Shown: positions 26,036 to 35,227, numbered from the stretch's first letter. The stretch: 64,000 nucleotides of DNA from Hwanghaeella grinnelliae (GCF_004005845.1 NZ_SADE01000004.1:124001-188000); one strand, 5' to 3'. Numbers and translations are program-made. Notes: generated by a model from the sequence alone, not told the origin.

Positions 26036-26662
26036 ATGGCCAAGGCGCGTTTCATTGCCGACGGTGCCCGCATTGCATTGATCAAGCAGGAAGAGGGCGG
26101 TGAGGGACTGGCCACGGCGGCCGGCTCCTTCGTGATCGAAGTCTATAAGACCACTGAAAACCTGTCGGACCTACCGGAAGACGAGGAATTGGCGGCATTT
26201 TCCCTGCTGACGGATGAGCAGGTCGCCAGTTCCATCGCTCGTTTGTTGAACGCGGCGCAGATGCTGGGCATGGAAGACCTGCCATCCACTTCCGCGGCCG
26301 TCGAGATCCTGTTGAGCCAATTGTTGAGCGATGTCTCAAAATCCGATCCCGCCCAACTGATGGAAGCGGCCATCCATTATGTCTTCGAACAGGAGAAGTG
26401 GGACCTGGAAGTCGCGCGCGAAGAACGCGAAGACGGCATCCGTTTCAGCATCGTCAACAAGGGCGGTGACGACCTGCCGCATGCTGTCTTTATGTCCAGC
26501 CGCGGAAAGACGCCTGCCTTCTGGTTGATGCAGGAAGCCCGCATCATCCAGGGAACGCACGCCTACAAGATCCCCATTCAAGCGGCGACGGCGTTGAAGC
26601 ATGAATTGTCGGATTACATCAAACTTCATGATGTCGGGGGGTTGGTCAAAGCGACCGGCTGA
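26036..26662 (+). CDS. Unrecognised 208-residue protein
   Basis: I do not recognise the family. The protein is soluble with no signal peptide or membrane segment. The first half is acidic (LSDLPEDEELAAFSLLTDEQ) and predicted helical; the second half (about 130-200) alternates short strands and helices, with WDLEVAREEREDGIRFSIVN and a C-terminal helix. The gene is well formed: GGGGGAGGA 6 bases before the ATG and codon use like its neighbours, so it is real. It precedes a thioesterase by 56 bases on the same strand and may share its transcript. Confidence 0.75.
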   Translation: MAKARFIADGARIALIKQEEGGEGLATAAGSFVIEVYKTTENLSDLPEDEELAAFSLLTDEQVASSIARLLNAAQMLGMEDLPSTSAAVEILLSQLLSDVSKSDPAQLMEAAIHYVFEQEKWDLEVAREEREDGIRFSIVNKGGDDLPHAVFMSSRGKTPAFWLMQEARIIQGTHAYKIPIQAATALKHELSDYIKLHDVGGLVKATG

Positions 26663-26718
26663 TTTACTCAATAGCCCGCTTTGAACATTATTCCTTCAGC
26701 AATCATGAGCGAGCATCG

Positions 26719-27156
26719 ATGAAACGCGAAGAGGCCCCGAGCCGCGAAGAATTCCCCTTGTTCCGCCCGATTACCACCCGTTGGATGGACCAAGACCCTT
26801 ACGGGCATGTGAACAATGTTGAATACTATTCCTATTTCGACACAGCGGTGAACCAGCATCTGATCGAGGAAGCGGGCCTGAACCCGCGGTCGACCGATAT
26901 CGTCGGGATGGTCGTGGACACACAATGCAGCTTCTTTCACGAACTGACGTTTCCGGAAACCGTCGAGGTCGGGATTCGCGTTACCAAGCTGGGACGCAGC
27001 TCAATCGCCTATGAAATCGGTATTTTCCGGCAGGGTGAAGAGAAACCCGCCGCGCTTGGTCATTTCGTGCATGTTTATGTGGAACGCGCGACCATGACGC
27101 CGATACCGATTCCAGCCCATGTGCGCGCTGCCGTTGAGCCATTGGTGATGGCTTAA
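26719..27156 (+). CDS. Acyl-CoA thioesterase, 4-hydroxybenzoyl-CoA thioesterase family
   Basis: A 145-residue single hot-dog-fold protein. The catalytic signature RWMDQDPYGHVNNVEYYSYFDTA includes the Asp and the HVNN typical of the YbgC/4HBT group. It hydrolyses an acyl-CoA thioester in the cytoplasm; the substrate cannot be told from sequence. The length is normal for the family. Confidence 0.88.
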   Translation: MKREEAPSREEFPLFRPITTRWMDQDPYGHVNNVEYYSYFDTAVNQHLIEEAGLNPRSTDIVGMVVDTQCSFFHELTFPETVEVGIRVTKLGRSSIAYEIGIFRQGEEKPAALGHFVHVYVERATMTPIPIPAHVRAAVEPLVMA

Positions 27157-27287
27157 GCGCTTTTTCAGGCGATTTCTTTGAATTTTGTCAACGTTGGTTG
27201 ACCAAGTGATCCAGGTCATAGGGAGAAAGCTTCGAAACGTCGATATTGCCCTTACGAGTTAATTCCAACTTTGTTTCGGGTGTGTCC

Positions 27288-28163
27288 ATGAAGAAGCTTT
27301 TGAACGTCATCGCCGTTGCCGCTCCGGCCCTTTTGTTGCCGGTCGTGCCGGCCGCCGCGGCGAGTTGGGTCATCGACTCCCAAGACGTCTTGGGCTTCGG
27401 TCTGGGCTCGTCGACGACCGGCTCAATCGATATCAGCAGCCTGTCCGGAAACGACGACGGTCCTTCTGTCACCGTTACCGCGCCGAATGGCCTGACGCTA
27501 AAGCGTAAATCGATCCCGTCGCTCAGCCGCGCCGACCTGTTCGAGACCGATGGCGGCAGCATCAACAAGGTTCTGGGGACCAGCGCGCCGCCCAGCGGTG
27601 AGATCAACAGCGAAGGCCTGTCCTTCGATTTCAGTGATCCGGTTTTTCTGAATCAGTTGACCGTCGCGCATTTGTATCCGGCGGGTGAGCACAACGATTC
27701 ATTCGGCGAGGTCGGCGTGATCGAAGTAACCCGCGCCAATCTATCCGTCGACAGCTTCTATCTGCGCCCGGACAGCGAAACCACGGCAAGCCTGTATTCT
27801 TCGCTGTCCTTCACCTCCGCGGATCTCGTTCCTCTGGTCAGCATCGTGAATTTGCAGCCGGCGATCGACGGGAAGAACGACGGTTCCGATGGGCCGGGTG
27901 ATATCGTCGCGGAAGGCAGCAATCAGGGCGGTGTCTGGCAGATCCTGGGTGATGACCTGTTCGGCAGTTTCGTCTCCCTGACGCTGCGCGGTTTGGATCA
28001 GGACAATATCAGCGGAAACACCCGCGACTCCGATTTCTCCTTCGTCGCGGCCGGTGGCGCTGTCGCCGCAGTTCCGCTTCCCGGTGCGCTGCCGATTTTC
28101 CTGTCCGCCTTGGTCGGGTTGGGTTTCCTGGCGCGCAGCCGAAAAGAAGCAGTGGCGGCTTAA
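27288..28163 (+). CDS. Exported protein with VPLPA-CTERM sorting tail
   Basis: A 291-residue protein with a signal peptide (MKKLLNVIAVAAPALLLP, cleavage after PAAAA about residue 24), a Ser/Asp/Gly-rich beta-type body, and a C-terminal tripartite tail: VPLPGALPIFLSAL motif, a hydrophobic helix and the basic end ARSRKEAVAA. This is the VPLPA/PEP-CTERM arrangement of proteins sorted by exosortases to the surface or extracellular matrix. No exosortase is in the window. The start is set at the MKKLL signal, not the upstream in-frame codon. A strong terminator follows at 28191. Confidence 0.85.
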   Translation: MKKLLNVIAVAAPALLLPVVPAAAASWVIDSQDVLGFGLGSSTTGSIDISSLSGNDDGPSVTVTAPNGLTLKRKSIPSLSRADLFETDGGSINKVLGTSAPPSGEINSEGLSFDFSDPVFLNQLTVAHLYPAGEHNDSFGEVGVIEVTRANLSVDSFYLRPDSETTASLYSSLSFTSADLVPLVSIVNLQPAIDGKNDGSDGPGDIVAEGSNQGGVWQILGDDLFGSFVSLTLRGLDQDNISGNTRDSDFSFVAAGGAVAAVPLPGALPIFLSALVGLGFLARSRKEAVAA

Positions 28164-28190
28164 TCCCAAAACACTTTTTGAAAAGCAAAG

Positions 28191-28217
28191 AGCGGGCCCT
28201 GGGGCCCGCTCTTTTTA
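28191..28217 (+). terminator. Terminator after the VPLPA-CTERM gene
   Basis: Perfect inverted arms AGCGGGCCC and GGGCCCGCT with a very short loop are followed by CTTTTTATTT. It lies 28 bases after the stop codon and before the convergent molybdenum hydroxylase gene. Confidence 0.9.
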
Positions 28218-28236
28218 TTTCCATGCCAAACTTGGG

Positions 28237-30411
28237 TCAGGCAAAAGCAATACCGTTTTCCGTCATAGGAAGTTGGGTGACACGCGTTCCCGTCGCTGCA
28301 TAGATCGCGTTGGCCAATGCCGGACCGACCGGCGGGACGCCCGGTTCCCCGACGCCGGTTGGCGCTTCCGAAGAGGCGACGATGTGAACCTCGACCGCCG
28401 GCATGTCGGTAATGCGCAACGGTTCATAGTCCGGGAAGTTGAACTGATCGACTTCGCCGTCGGTCATGGTGATCTGGTTCCGCATGACGTGCCCAAGACC
28501 ATATCCGATCCCGCCTTCCATCTGCGCCCGAATGACATCCGGATTGACGGCGGTGCCGCAATCCACCGCACAGGTGACCTTTTCCACCTTCACCGCGCCG
28601 TCGGTGACGGAGATTTCGACGACCTCGGCCACATAGGTGCTGAAGGATTTATGCACCGCTATGCCTTGGTGACGCCCGGCGGCCGGTTTGCCCCAGCCTG
28701 CCTTTTCGGCGGCCAGTTTCAGAACCTCGGCCAGACGTTTCTGGTCCTTGTCCCCGCCCGAAAGCAATTCCAGCCGATAGGCGACCGGGTCCTTGCCAAG
28801 GGCTTCCGCGACTTGGTCCACCACGGTTTCCATGGCAAAGGCCGTATGGGTATGGCCGACCGACCGCCACCAAAGCACCGGCACCGGCGTTTCCGCGTCC
28901 GACAGGCCGACGGACATGGCCGGAATGGCGTAGTGACTGTCATTGACCCCCTCGACGGATGTGGCGTCGACCTGGCTGCCAGGTTTCATGACAAGCGACT
29001 CGAATGGGGTACCCTTGATGATCGGCTTGCCGGCAACCCGGTGATCCCAGGCGGCGATCCTTCCGTCTTTGAGGCCGACCTTCACGCGATGGGCGAACAT
29101 CGGGCGATAGTAACCGCCCTTGATGTCGTCCTCACGTGTCCAAACCACCTTCACCGGGGTCTTCCGACCCAGAAGGGCGAAGGCAAGCGCCGCCTCTGCC
29201 TGATAATCCGCATTGGTGGTGGCGCGCCGGCCAAACGAGCCGCCCGCGAAAACCGTGCGGATTTCGACATTGGCCGGGTCCAGTTCCAGGATATGCGCCA
29301 AGGTCGGTTTGACGGCCCCCGGGAACTGACAGCCGTCATGGACGCGGATTCCGTTCTCCGTCGGTTCGATCACGCAGTTCAACGGTTCCATCGGCGCATG
29401 GGCCAGGAAGGGAAAGTTCAGTTCCGCTTCGATCACCGTATCCGCGGCGGCGACCGCTGCTTCCGTGGCAGCGCGGTCAGCACCCTCGACAGCTTCGAAC
29501 TGCGGTGCGTCGAGCAGGGAGCGGTGGTAGTCCGCCAATTCATCCGTCGACCGGTTTTCCGCCGCGCTGAAGTCCCAATCGGCCGTGATGGCGTCGCGTG
29601 CCTGGATCGCGGCCCAGGTATTCTTGCCATAGACGGCGATTGCACCACCGGTCGGTAAGGCTTTGGCCCCGATGAATCCGGGAACGCTGTTCGCGCCGGA
29701 CGCATCGAAGGAGGTCAACTTGCCGCCGAACCTCGGGGATCGCAGCAGCACGGCATAGACCATGCCCGGCAGCTTCACATCCAGTGCGAAGGTAGCCAGC
29801 CCTGTTGTCTTCAGATGTGAATCCTTGCGGGGCAGGTGGTCCAATCCAATCAGGCGGAAGTCGGACGGGTCTTTGACCGAAGGATTTTCCGGCGCCGTCA
29901 GCGTTGCGGCCTTCGCCGCCATTTCGCCTAAATGGGCCCGATTGTTCCCGGCTTTCAGCATGCTGGCGGTTATGGAGATTTCCGAGGCCGGGACATTCCA
30001 AGCCTCTGCCGCGGCTTGAACCAGCACGGCCCGTGCGGCGGCGGCTGCCTGCCGGTATTGCATATAGCTGTTGGCCATGGCGGTGGAACCGCCGGTTCCT
30101 TGCGCGCCGAAGAACAGGTTCTTGTAGCGTTCGTTGTCGGCCGGGGCGAAATGGATGGCGACACGGTTCCAGTCGGCGTCCAGTTCTTCGGCGACAAGCG
30201 TTGCAAGGCCGGTGGTCGTACCCTGACCCATCTCGAAATGCTTCAGGATGACGTGCACGACGCCGTCATCGGAGATGCTGACGAAGGGGTTCATGTGGGC
30301 AACGCCGGACGCTGCCGCGAAACTGCCGTCTGCGCGCATGCCGATGACGAGCGCCATGCTCGTTGCGGCCGCGCCCTTCAACAGGGTGCGTCTTGTTGTT
30401 TGGATGGTCAT
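28237..30411 (-). CDS. iorB: Molybdopterin hydroxylase large subunit, isoquinoline 1-oxidoreductase beta type
   Basis: A 724-residue xanthine-dehydrogenase-family large subunit of the IorB/aldehyde-oxidase kind. A twin-arginine signal ([20 protein letters not shown]) shows Tat export with cofactor already bound. Features include [34 protein letters not shown] (cofactor contacts), AGGSFGRRA and the late [19 protein letters not shown] with the active-site glutamate. The start is the second ATG at 30411, 7 bases after GGAGG; the ATG at 30417 overlaps the iorA stop. It hydroxylates an N-heterocycle or oxidises an aldehyde in the periplasm, passing electrons through IorA, usually to a cytochrome. 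Confidence 0.9.
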   Translation of the reverse strand: MTIQTTRRTLLKGAAATSMALVIGMRADGSFAAASGVAHMNPFVSISDDGVVHVILKHFEMGQGTTTGLATLVAEELDADWNRVAIHFAPADNERYKNLFFGAQGTGGSTAMANSYMQYRQAAAAARAVLVQAAAEAWNVPASEISITASMLKAGNNRAHLGEMAAKAATLTAPENPSVKDPSDFRLIGLDHLPRKDSHLKTTGLATFALDVKLPGMVYAVLLRSPRFGGKLTSFDASGANSVPGFIGAKALPTGGAIAVYGKNTWAAIQARDAITADWDFSAAENRSTDELADYHRSLLDAPQFEAVEGADRAATEAAVAAADTVIEAELNFPFLAHAPMEPLNCVIEPTENGIRVHDGCQFPGAVKPTLAHILELDPANVEIRTVFAGGSFGRRATTNADYQAEAALAFALLGRKTPVKVVWTREDDIKGGYYRPMFAHRVKVGLKDGRIAAWDHRVAGKPIIKGTPFESLVMKPGSQVDATSVEGVNDSHYAIPAMSVGLSDAETPVPVLWWRSVGHTHTAFAMETVVDQVAEALGKDPVAYRLELLSGGDKDQKRLAEVLKLAAEKAGWGKPAAGRHQGIAVHKSFSTYVAEVVEISVTDGAVKVEKVTCAVDCGTAVNPDVIRAQMEGGIGYGLGHVMRNQITMTDGEVDQFNFPDYEPLRITDMPAVEVHIVASSEAPTGVGEPGVPPVGPALANAIYAATGTRVTQLPMTENGIAFA

Positions 30412-30413
30412 GA

Positions 30414-30875
30414 TCATGCCTCCATGATGTCGGATGCGCGATGGATCGCGGCCCGGATACGGTGATAGGTGGCACAGCGGCAGGCATTGCCCGCCATGGC
30501 GTCGTCGATGTCCTGGTCGGTTGGCTTCGCATTCGTCGCCAGCAGATTGACGGCGGACATGATTTGACCCGATTGGCAGTAGCCGCATTGGACGACATCC
30601 ATCTCCCGCCAAGCCGTTTGCACGGCCTGCGCCGCCGGACCGTTCACACCTTCGATGGTGGTGATTTCGGTGCCTTCAAGGTCGTCGACATAGGTGGAGC
30701 AGGACCGAACGGGTTCGCCGTCCACATGGACGGTGCAAGCCCCACAGGACGCGACCCCGCAGCCGAATTTCGTTCCCGTCATGTCCAGCTCGTCGCGCAG
30801 GACCCAAAGCAGGGGCGTGCCGGGTTCGGCCGCGACGCTCACCTGTTTTCCATTGATGTTCAATTTCATCGCCAT
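30414..30875 (-). CDS. iorA: [2Fe-2S] small subunit of the molybdenum hydroxylase (IorA type)
   Basis: A 153-residue protein with two [2Fe-2S] clusters: a plant-type ferredoxin domain with [14 protein letters not shown] and the fourth cysteine in PVRSC, then the CO-dehydrogenase-type domain with [10 protein letters not shown] and [11 protein letters not shown]. It relays electrons from the molybdenum centre of IorB. It lacks its own Tat signal, so export would be by hitch-hiking on IorB. It is transcribed first in the operon, with GAGGA before its ATG, and overlaps or abuts iorB. Confidence 0.92.
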   Translation of the reverse strand: MAMKLNINGKQVSVAAEPGTPLLWVLRDELDMTGTKFGCGVASCGACTVHVDGEPVRSCSTYVDDLEGTEITTIEGVNGPAAQAVQTAWREMDVVQCGYCQSGQIMSAVNLLATNAKPTDQDIDDAMAGNACRCATYHRIRAAIHRASDIMEA

Positions 30876-31111
30876 GATGTCCTCTATCGGTTGGCGTTTG
30901 AATTCACTATCTAGAGGTATTCGAACGTGACTGCCGGTATCCCGATTTTCGGCGCGGGCCGGTGGAATCGGTTAACGTTGCTGCAGTGCCGTAATCTTTG
31001 GGACTTTCATATCTCCCGGCGCGCCTGGGTCCGATCACTGTCTAACTTTCCGCGGGGCCGTCATTGTGCTACTGGAACGTCTTGGACGATCTGACAATCA
31101 GCGTTCGTTTG

Positions 31112-31141
31112 TATAATTGACAATTAGTCGGTAAATGTCAA
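31112..31141 (+). promoter_or_regulatory. Promoter with TetR-type operator
   Basis: A perfect minus-10 hexamer TATAAT lies at 31112-31117, with CTGACA 15 bases upstream. Directly on it sits a 25-base inverted repeat: outer arms TTGACA (31117-31122) and TGTCAA (31136-31141), with inner matching TTA and TAA, so 9 of 12 arm positions match. It ends one base before the regulator start codon, so a bound dimer would block transcription of the regulator, consistent with autorepression. Confidence 0.7.
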
Positions 31142-31142
31142 C

Positions 31143-31709
31143 ATGTCTAGTATGATGGAAAAGGAAATTCTGTACGCCGAGGCCGCGGGCCGGGTTATCG
31201 AGCGTTATGGCATGAAGCGCACGACCATGGGCGACATCGCGAAAGAGGCGGGGGTTTCAAGGCAGACGCTCTATACGGTCTATCCCAGTAAGGAGGACGT
31301 CTTGCGCGGCATCATCCGCCTTTCCTGCGGACGGACGTCGGAAACGATAGAGGTGGAATGCGCCAAACAGGTCGGGGTCGAGGCAAAACTCACCACCATG
31401 TTCGAGCATATGACCCTTGCGCCCTATCGGATGATCGCCGCCATGCCGGACGCCGCCGACTTTCTGATCGGGTTCAAGGATGCGGCAACCTGCGAGCTGG
31501 ACAGGGCCTACGACCGATATGCCGAAACCCTGCGCGGCATTCTTTCGCCATATGAAAAGCCGATTGAGGCCACGGGCCTTACCGTCGACCGGCTCGCGAA
31601 CTACGTCATCACCTCCGCCAAGACCTTCAAGAAGGAAGCCAGGGACGAAGACGAATTGGTGGAAATGCTGGAAGTGCTGAAACGAATGGTCATTTCGATC
31701 ACCGGCTAG
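31143..31709 (+). CDS. TetR family transcriptional regulator
   Basis: A 188-residue repressor. The N-terminal helix-turn-helix runs through residues 8-55 (IERYGMKRTTMGDIAKEAGVSRQTLYTVYPSKEDVL), the classic TetR pattern; the C-terminal half is helical and ligand-binding, of unknown specificity. It is divergent from iorAB with a 267-base intergenic region, and an inverted repeat overlaps its own promoter. By context it probably controls itself and perhaps iorAB in response to a substrate of the hydroxylase; this is inference. Confidence 0.9.
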   Translation: MSSMMEKEILYAEAAGRVIERYGMKRTTMGDIAKEAGVSRQTLYTVYPSKEDVLRGIIRLSCGRTSETIEVECAKQVGVEAKLTTMFEHMTLAPYRMIAAMPDAADFLIGFKDAATCELDRAYDRYAETLRGILSPYEKPIEATGLTVDRLANYVITSAKTFKKEARDEDELVEMLEVLKRMVISITG

Positions 31710-31713
31710 ACCA

Positions 31714-32118
31714 TCAGTCCTTCGGCGGTGGGCCTTCCTCAAACTGCACCACATCCTCCGGCATTTTTTCCCAAGCGGCCTTGGACCCCACAAAGATATG
31801 CATGCCGATTTCGATTTCGGGGTCGCCGTTCACGCAGCCCAGGGTGACGCCGTGCACCGCGCCGTTATGCACGCCCACCATGGTGGACCCGCAATTGCCG
31901 CAGAAACGCACGCCAAACCCGTTCCCGGTATCGAAGGTGTTGAGCTGGTCTTCGCCCGTCGCCCAGGTGAATGCGCCGGGCGCGACTTCCGCATAGGCGG
32001 ATGCCTGTGCGCTGAAAATCTTGCGGCAACGGGAACAATGGCACGACCGGGCATCCCTTAACGGCGCGTCGATCTTATAGGTGACTTTCCCGCAGAAGCA
32101 TTCGCCGGTGATGGACAT
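31714..32118 (-). CDS. GFA / CENP-V family zinc protein
   Basis: A 134-residue protein of the glutathione-dependent-formaldehyde-activating (Gfa) fold. Zinc cysteines are visible in GECFCGKVTY, SCHCSRCRKIF and FCGNCGSTMVG. Members rarely have proven enzymatic roles; some are S-(hydroxymethyl)glutathione synthases. It is the last gene of an apparent GST-kynA-gfa operon, 17 bases after kynA. The start at MSITGECF is chosen by homology; a longer frame has no ribosome site. Confidence 0.87.
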   Translation of the reverse strand: MSITGECFCGKVTYKIDAPLRDARSCHCSRCRKIFSAQASAYAEVAPGAFTWATGEDQLNTFDTGNGFGVRFCGNCGSTMVGVHNGAVHGVTLGCVNGDPEIEIGMHIFVGSKAAWEKMPEDVVQFEEGPPPKD

Positions 32119-32135
32119 GTCATCCTCCCCAATCG

Positions 32136-32981
32136 TTACAGTTCGGTTCGCAGGTCCCAAAGCTCGGGGAAGAAGACATAGCTCAACGCGTGCTGAAGGT
32201 AGCCCACCCCGGCCGTGCCGCCGGTGCCGCGCCGGTGTCCGATGATGCGTTTCACCGTTTCCAGATGACGAAACCGCCATTGCTGGAAACTGTCTTCCAG
32301 GTCGACCAGCTTTTCCGCCAGTTCATACAATTCCCAATGCCCGTCCGGCTTTTGATAGATTGACGTCCAGGCCTTACGGACGCTGTCATCCGCTTGATAG
32401 GGGTGGGTGCGGTCGCGCCTCAGAACCTCGTCGGAGACCTCGAAACCGTTCCGCTTCAGGGCTTCAAGGGCGACATCGTACAGGCTGGGGCCTTCCAGCG
32501 TGGCCAATAGATGCGCATGGACGGCGGGCGTTTCCGCGAAAGGCGCCAGCATGGCGCGGCGCTTGTTCCCCATCAGGAATTCGATTTCGCGGTATTGCGC
32601 GGATTGGAAACCGGAACTGCGGCCCAGATCGTCGCGGAAGGTCAGATAGTCGGCCGGCGTCATGGTCGACAATACCGACCAGGACTGGATCAACTGCGTT
32701 TGGATCCGCGCCACCCGCGACAGCATCTTGAAGGCCGGGCCGAAAGCGTCCCCCTCCAGTGCCGCCATCGCCGCGCGGATCTCATGGATGATCAGCTTCA
32801 TCCAAAGTTCGGTCGCTTGATGGATGACGATGAACAGCATCTCGTCATGGGCGTCGGAAACCGGCTTCTGCGCCGACAGTAAATCCGTCAGGCGCAGGTA
32901 ACCGCCATAGCTCATGCTGTCGCTGAAATCGGTATGCGCGCCTTCGGGCAGGTTCTCGCCGCGTTTCGTCTCGTCCGTCAT
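32136..32981 (-). CDS. kynA: Tryptophan 2,3-dioxygenase
   Basis: A 281-residue haem enzyme opening the indole ring of L-tryptophan to N-formylkynurenine. MSYGGYLRLTDLLSAQ, FIVIHQATELWMKLIIHEI (with the substrate-base His), GFQSAQYREIEFLMGN and QQWRFRHLETVKRIIGHRRGTGGTAGVGYL (with the haem-ligand His in FRHLE) are all as expected, and the length is normal. The rest of the kynurenine pathway is not in the window. It lies between a GST gene (27 bases upstream) and gfa, all on the minus strand. Confidence 0.96.
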   Translation of the reverse strand: MTDETKRGENLPEGAHTDFSDSMSYGGYLRLTDLLSAQKPVSDAHDEMLFIVIHQATELWMKLIIHEIRAAMAALEGDAFGPAFKMLSRVARIQTQLIQSWSVLSTMTPADYLTFRDDLGRSSGFQSAQYREIEFLMGNKRRAMLAPFAETPAVHAHLLATLEGPSLYDVALEALKRNGFEVSDEVLRRDRTHPYQADDSVRKAWTSIYQKPDGHWELYELAEKLVDLEDSFQQWRFRHLETVKRIIGHRRGTGGTAGVGYLQHALSYVFFPELWDLRTEL

Positions 32982-33008
32982 TGTGTCCCCACGCCCCCAA
33001 GCTTTTCT

Positions 33009-33617
33009 CTAGTCGTGATAGGTGATCGGGACGTAGTTCGGCAAGCTTGCGAAACGGTCGAGCCATCGGTTGATGCCGGGATAGTCGGCCAGGCTGATGC
33101 CGCCTTCGTCGGCCACATGGGTGTAGGCGTAAAGCGCGATATCGGCGATGGTCGGCCCATTCCCAACCAGCCAATCGGTGTAGGCCAGCTGCTTTTCCAT
33201 CACCGCCAGCGCCGCATGGCTCTTCTTTTCCTTTTCCGGCGCCTGGGCTTCCAGCTCCGGCGTCATCTCTAGGAAGTGACGCCAGAAGCGCAGCACCGCG
33301 ATATTGGGTTCGTGGCTGTATTGCTCGAAATAGGTCCAGCTCAAAACCTGGGCATGGGCGAACCGGTCATCGGGCAGCCAGGGCGTGCCCTCGGCCAGGT
33401 AATGCATGATGGCGTTCGATTCCGGCAGGGCCCGTCCGTCTTCCAGCACCAGCGCGGGGATCTTGCCGACAGGATTGATTTTCAGGAAATCGTCGGAATG
33501 GGTTTCGCCTTTCAGGACGTTCACGCGCACGCGCTCGTATTTCTCACCCAGGAAATGCAGCAGCAGCCAAACCTTATAGCCGTTGCCGCTGCCGTCGAAA
33601 TCGTAAACCGTATACAT
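33009..33617 (-). CDS. Glutathione S-transferase family protein
   Basis: A 202-residue GST. The thioredoxin-like N-terminal domain (YDFDGSGNGYKVWLLLHFLG) has a serine or tyrosine near the start as likely catalytic residue, then KINPVGKIPALVLEDGRALPESNAI, which is the glutathione-binding cis-Pro and ESxAI motif, and an all-helical C-terminal domain with GNGPTIADIALYAYTH. It heads the operon with kynA and gfa; the two downstream genes suggest a shared detoxification or amino-acid breakdown role, which is inference. Confidence 0.9.
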   Translation of the reverse strand: MYTVYDFDGSGNGYKVWLLLHFLGEKYERVRVNVLKGETHSDDFLKINPVGKIPALVLEDGRALPESNAIMHYLAEGTPWLPDDRFAHAQVLSWTYFEQYSHEPNIAVLRFWRHFLEMTPELEAQAPEKEKKSHAALAVMEKQLAYTDWLVGNGPTIADIALYAYTHVADEGGISLADYPGINRWLDRFASLPNYVPITYHD

Positions 33618-33785
33618 CTCCGTCGCCCTTTCCGTCGCAAATCCGCCAGCGAAAAGATGCGGTCCAATCGCGCCAACCGGCAAGCGGGAAATTCCGATGC
33701 TCGGATTACCGGTGTTTATGCGTTGCGCTTTAGAGTTGCCATCGAACAGCCTTGAATGGTGGAGTAGCAGCGGGAGGAACCAGCA

Positions 33786-35222
33786 TTGTTGGATACCATC
33801 GTCCAGATTCTGGATTGGGATTGGACAGGGGCGCTTGTTGCAGGCGGGACCATCTTGGCCCTTTGGCTCGCATTCCTGGGGGTCACCACCGGCTATTTGA
33901 AATCCGACAAAGACCGGCGGGCGCTGGCGAAGCGCGTTCGGCGCAGTAAAAGTTGGTATCGGCGATGGCAGCGTATGGTTCGCCGGTTGCTGAAATGGGC
34001 CGATGCAGCTTTTGCTTTCGACGAGTCAAAGCAGGGGGCCGTGTTTCAGATCGGTCCATGGTCACGCTGCCTGACCTTGGCGTATCTCTATCCGATTTTC
34101 TTTTTCCTCGTTGCCTGGGGCATCGGCGCACAATCGCCCTTGTCGGGATGGGACCTGGGGCTGGATGCAACCGCTTCGGTGGAACGACGGTGGGGCACGA
34201 TTGCCGTCATAGTTGGGATCGGTGGAGTATTCTTTTCATTCTTTAAGATTCAGCTGCCGGAAAAACTCGCAAGATTTGTCAGGGGGAAAGTAGAAAACTG
34301 GCTTAGTGCGCGATTGGCAGGCCTTGCGGCTGGAACGGCGGAGTGGGGCGCTGTCGCTGTCGCTATCGCTATCGCTATCGCTGTCGCTGTCGCTGTCGCT
34401 GTCGCTGACGCTGGCACTGGCGCTGGCGCTGGCGTTGTCGCTTACGCTGTCGCTGTCGCTGGCGCTGTCGCTGGCGTTGTCGCTGGCGTTGTCGCTTTCG
34501 CTTTCGCTGTCGCTGTCGCTGTCGCTGGCGTTGTCGCTGCCGCTGTCGCTCTATTTGTCCTCGGCAGTACTCTCCCTGCAATCACGATAGCGACGTTCTT
34601 TTTGTTGTTTCCAGTAATCAACAGCCTTGCGGATTATGTGTCCTTGCGCCTTACGCGCAGACTGTTGCGGTCTTGGCTGGAAGTTCCGGCGAAAGTGGCG
34701 GTGTCTGAACGGCTCTGGAAGTTGGGCCGTGCTCTTGTGACCGACCTGGCGGTGGCAGTCCTGTGCCTTGTCCTTCTTTCGGCTTTGTTTGCGGCCGTCA
34801 TGCCCGGTATCGGTGCCGCCGTGGAAAGGTTTTTTCCCGGTAACAGTTTCGTGGATTGGCGCGCCGCCATGAATGACTTTCGCCGGGAATGGTGGAAGGA
34901 CGGATTAGCGGTTTCCATGATGCTGTTCACCACGCTTTGGCCAACGGCTGTGCATTTCGCGCTTGGCAGTTTCGCGGCGATCATGCCGCCGCCGGAGGCC
35001 CGGCGCCTTCTGATCTATGCCTTCCGGGGGCGTGTCGCCGATGTCGATCGGTTCATCTTCGCCAACATTGCCGTGGGGCTGGTTGTCGCCATTTGTTTCG
35101 TCGGGTTTGTCACCGCAGGCGCGCGGCTACTTTCTGTTTGGGAGCAGGCCGGTTGGTTATTCGTGGAACTGCCATATCTGGTAAGCGATGCGGTCATGAA
35201 CACCTTGTACCCACGACCATAG
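33786..35222 (+). CDS. Multi-pass membrane protein with hexanucleotide-encoded Ala-Val core
   Basis: A 478-residue integral membrane protein that I do not recognise. Membrane segments are visible near residues 8-32, 98-118, 138-156, 190-262, about 320-345 and 420-445. A basic stretch ([25 protein letters not shown]) lies at about 42-68. Residues 189-255 are an almost uninterrupted Ala/Val/Ile/Gly run encoded by a ~200-base imperfect repeat of GTCGCT. The start is TTG, supported by GGGAGGA 7 bases upstream. Flanking regions have normal coding character, so the gene is real. It is isolated, between the GST operon (divergent) and hsp20 (convergent). Confidence 0.8.
   Translation: MLDTIVQILDWDWTGALVAGGTILALWLAFLGVTTGYLKSDKDRRALAKRVRRSKSWYRRWQRMVRRLLKWADAAFAFDESKQGAVFQIGPWSRCLTLAYLYPIFFFLVAWGIGAQSPLSGWDLGLDATASVERRWGTIAVIVGIGGVFFSFFKIQLPEKLARFVRGKVENWLSARLAGLAAGTAEWGAVAVAIAIAIAVAVAVAVADAGTGAGAGVVAYAVAVAGAVAGVVAGVVAFAFAVAVAVAGVVAAAVALFVLGSTLPAITIATFFLLFPVINSLADYVSLRLTRRLLRSWLEVPAKVAVSERLWKLGRALVTDLAVAVLCLVLLSALFAAVMPGIGAAVERFFPGNSFVDWRAAMNDFRREWWKDGLAVSMMLFTTLWPTAVHFALGSFAAIMPPPEARRLLIYAFRGRVADVDRFIFANIAVGLVVAICFVGFVTAGARLLSVWEQAGWLFVELPYLVSDAVMNTLYPRP
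34350..34551 (+). repeat. Imperfect hexanucleotide tandem repeat (GTCGCT)n
   Basis: About 34 consecutive hexamers based on GTCGCT with scattered substitutions (ATCGCT, GGCGCT, GTTGTC, TTCGCT). Because the unit is 6 bases, gain or loss keeps the reading frame and changes the length of the Ala-Val membrane stretch. All three plus frames and some minus frames stay open across it, giving spurious Leu-Ser and Arg-Gln repeat readings. Confidence 0.95.
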
Positions 35223-35227
35223 AGATC

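Noticed and set aside
28054-29658. A 534-residue plus-strand open frame opposite iorB
   Set aside because: Antisense to a clear molybdopterin hydroxylase; Arg-rich composition with no domain, a common artefact of GC-rich DNA. The same applies to the long antisense frames at 14077-15504 and 16020-17621.
34306-34590. Leu-Ser repeat and Arg-Gln repeat open frames on both strands
   Set aside because: The hexamer repeat lacks stops in most frames. Only the 33786 frame continues with normal protein sequence on both sides.
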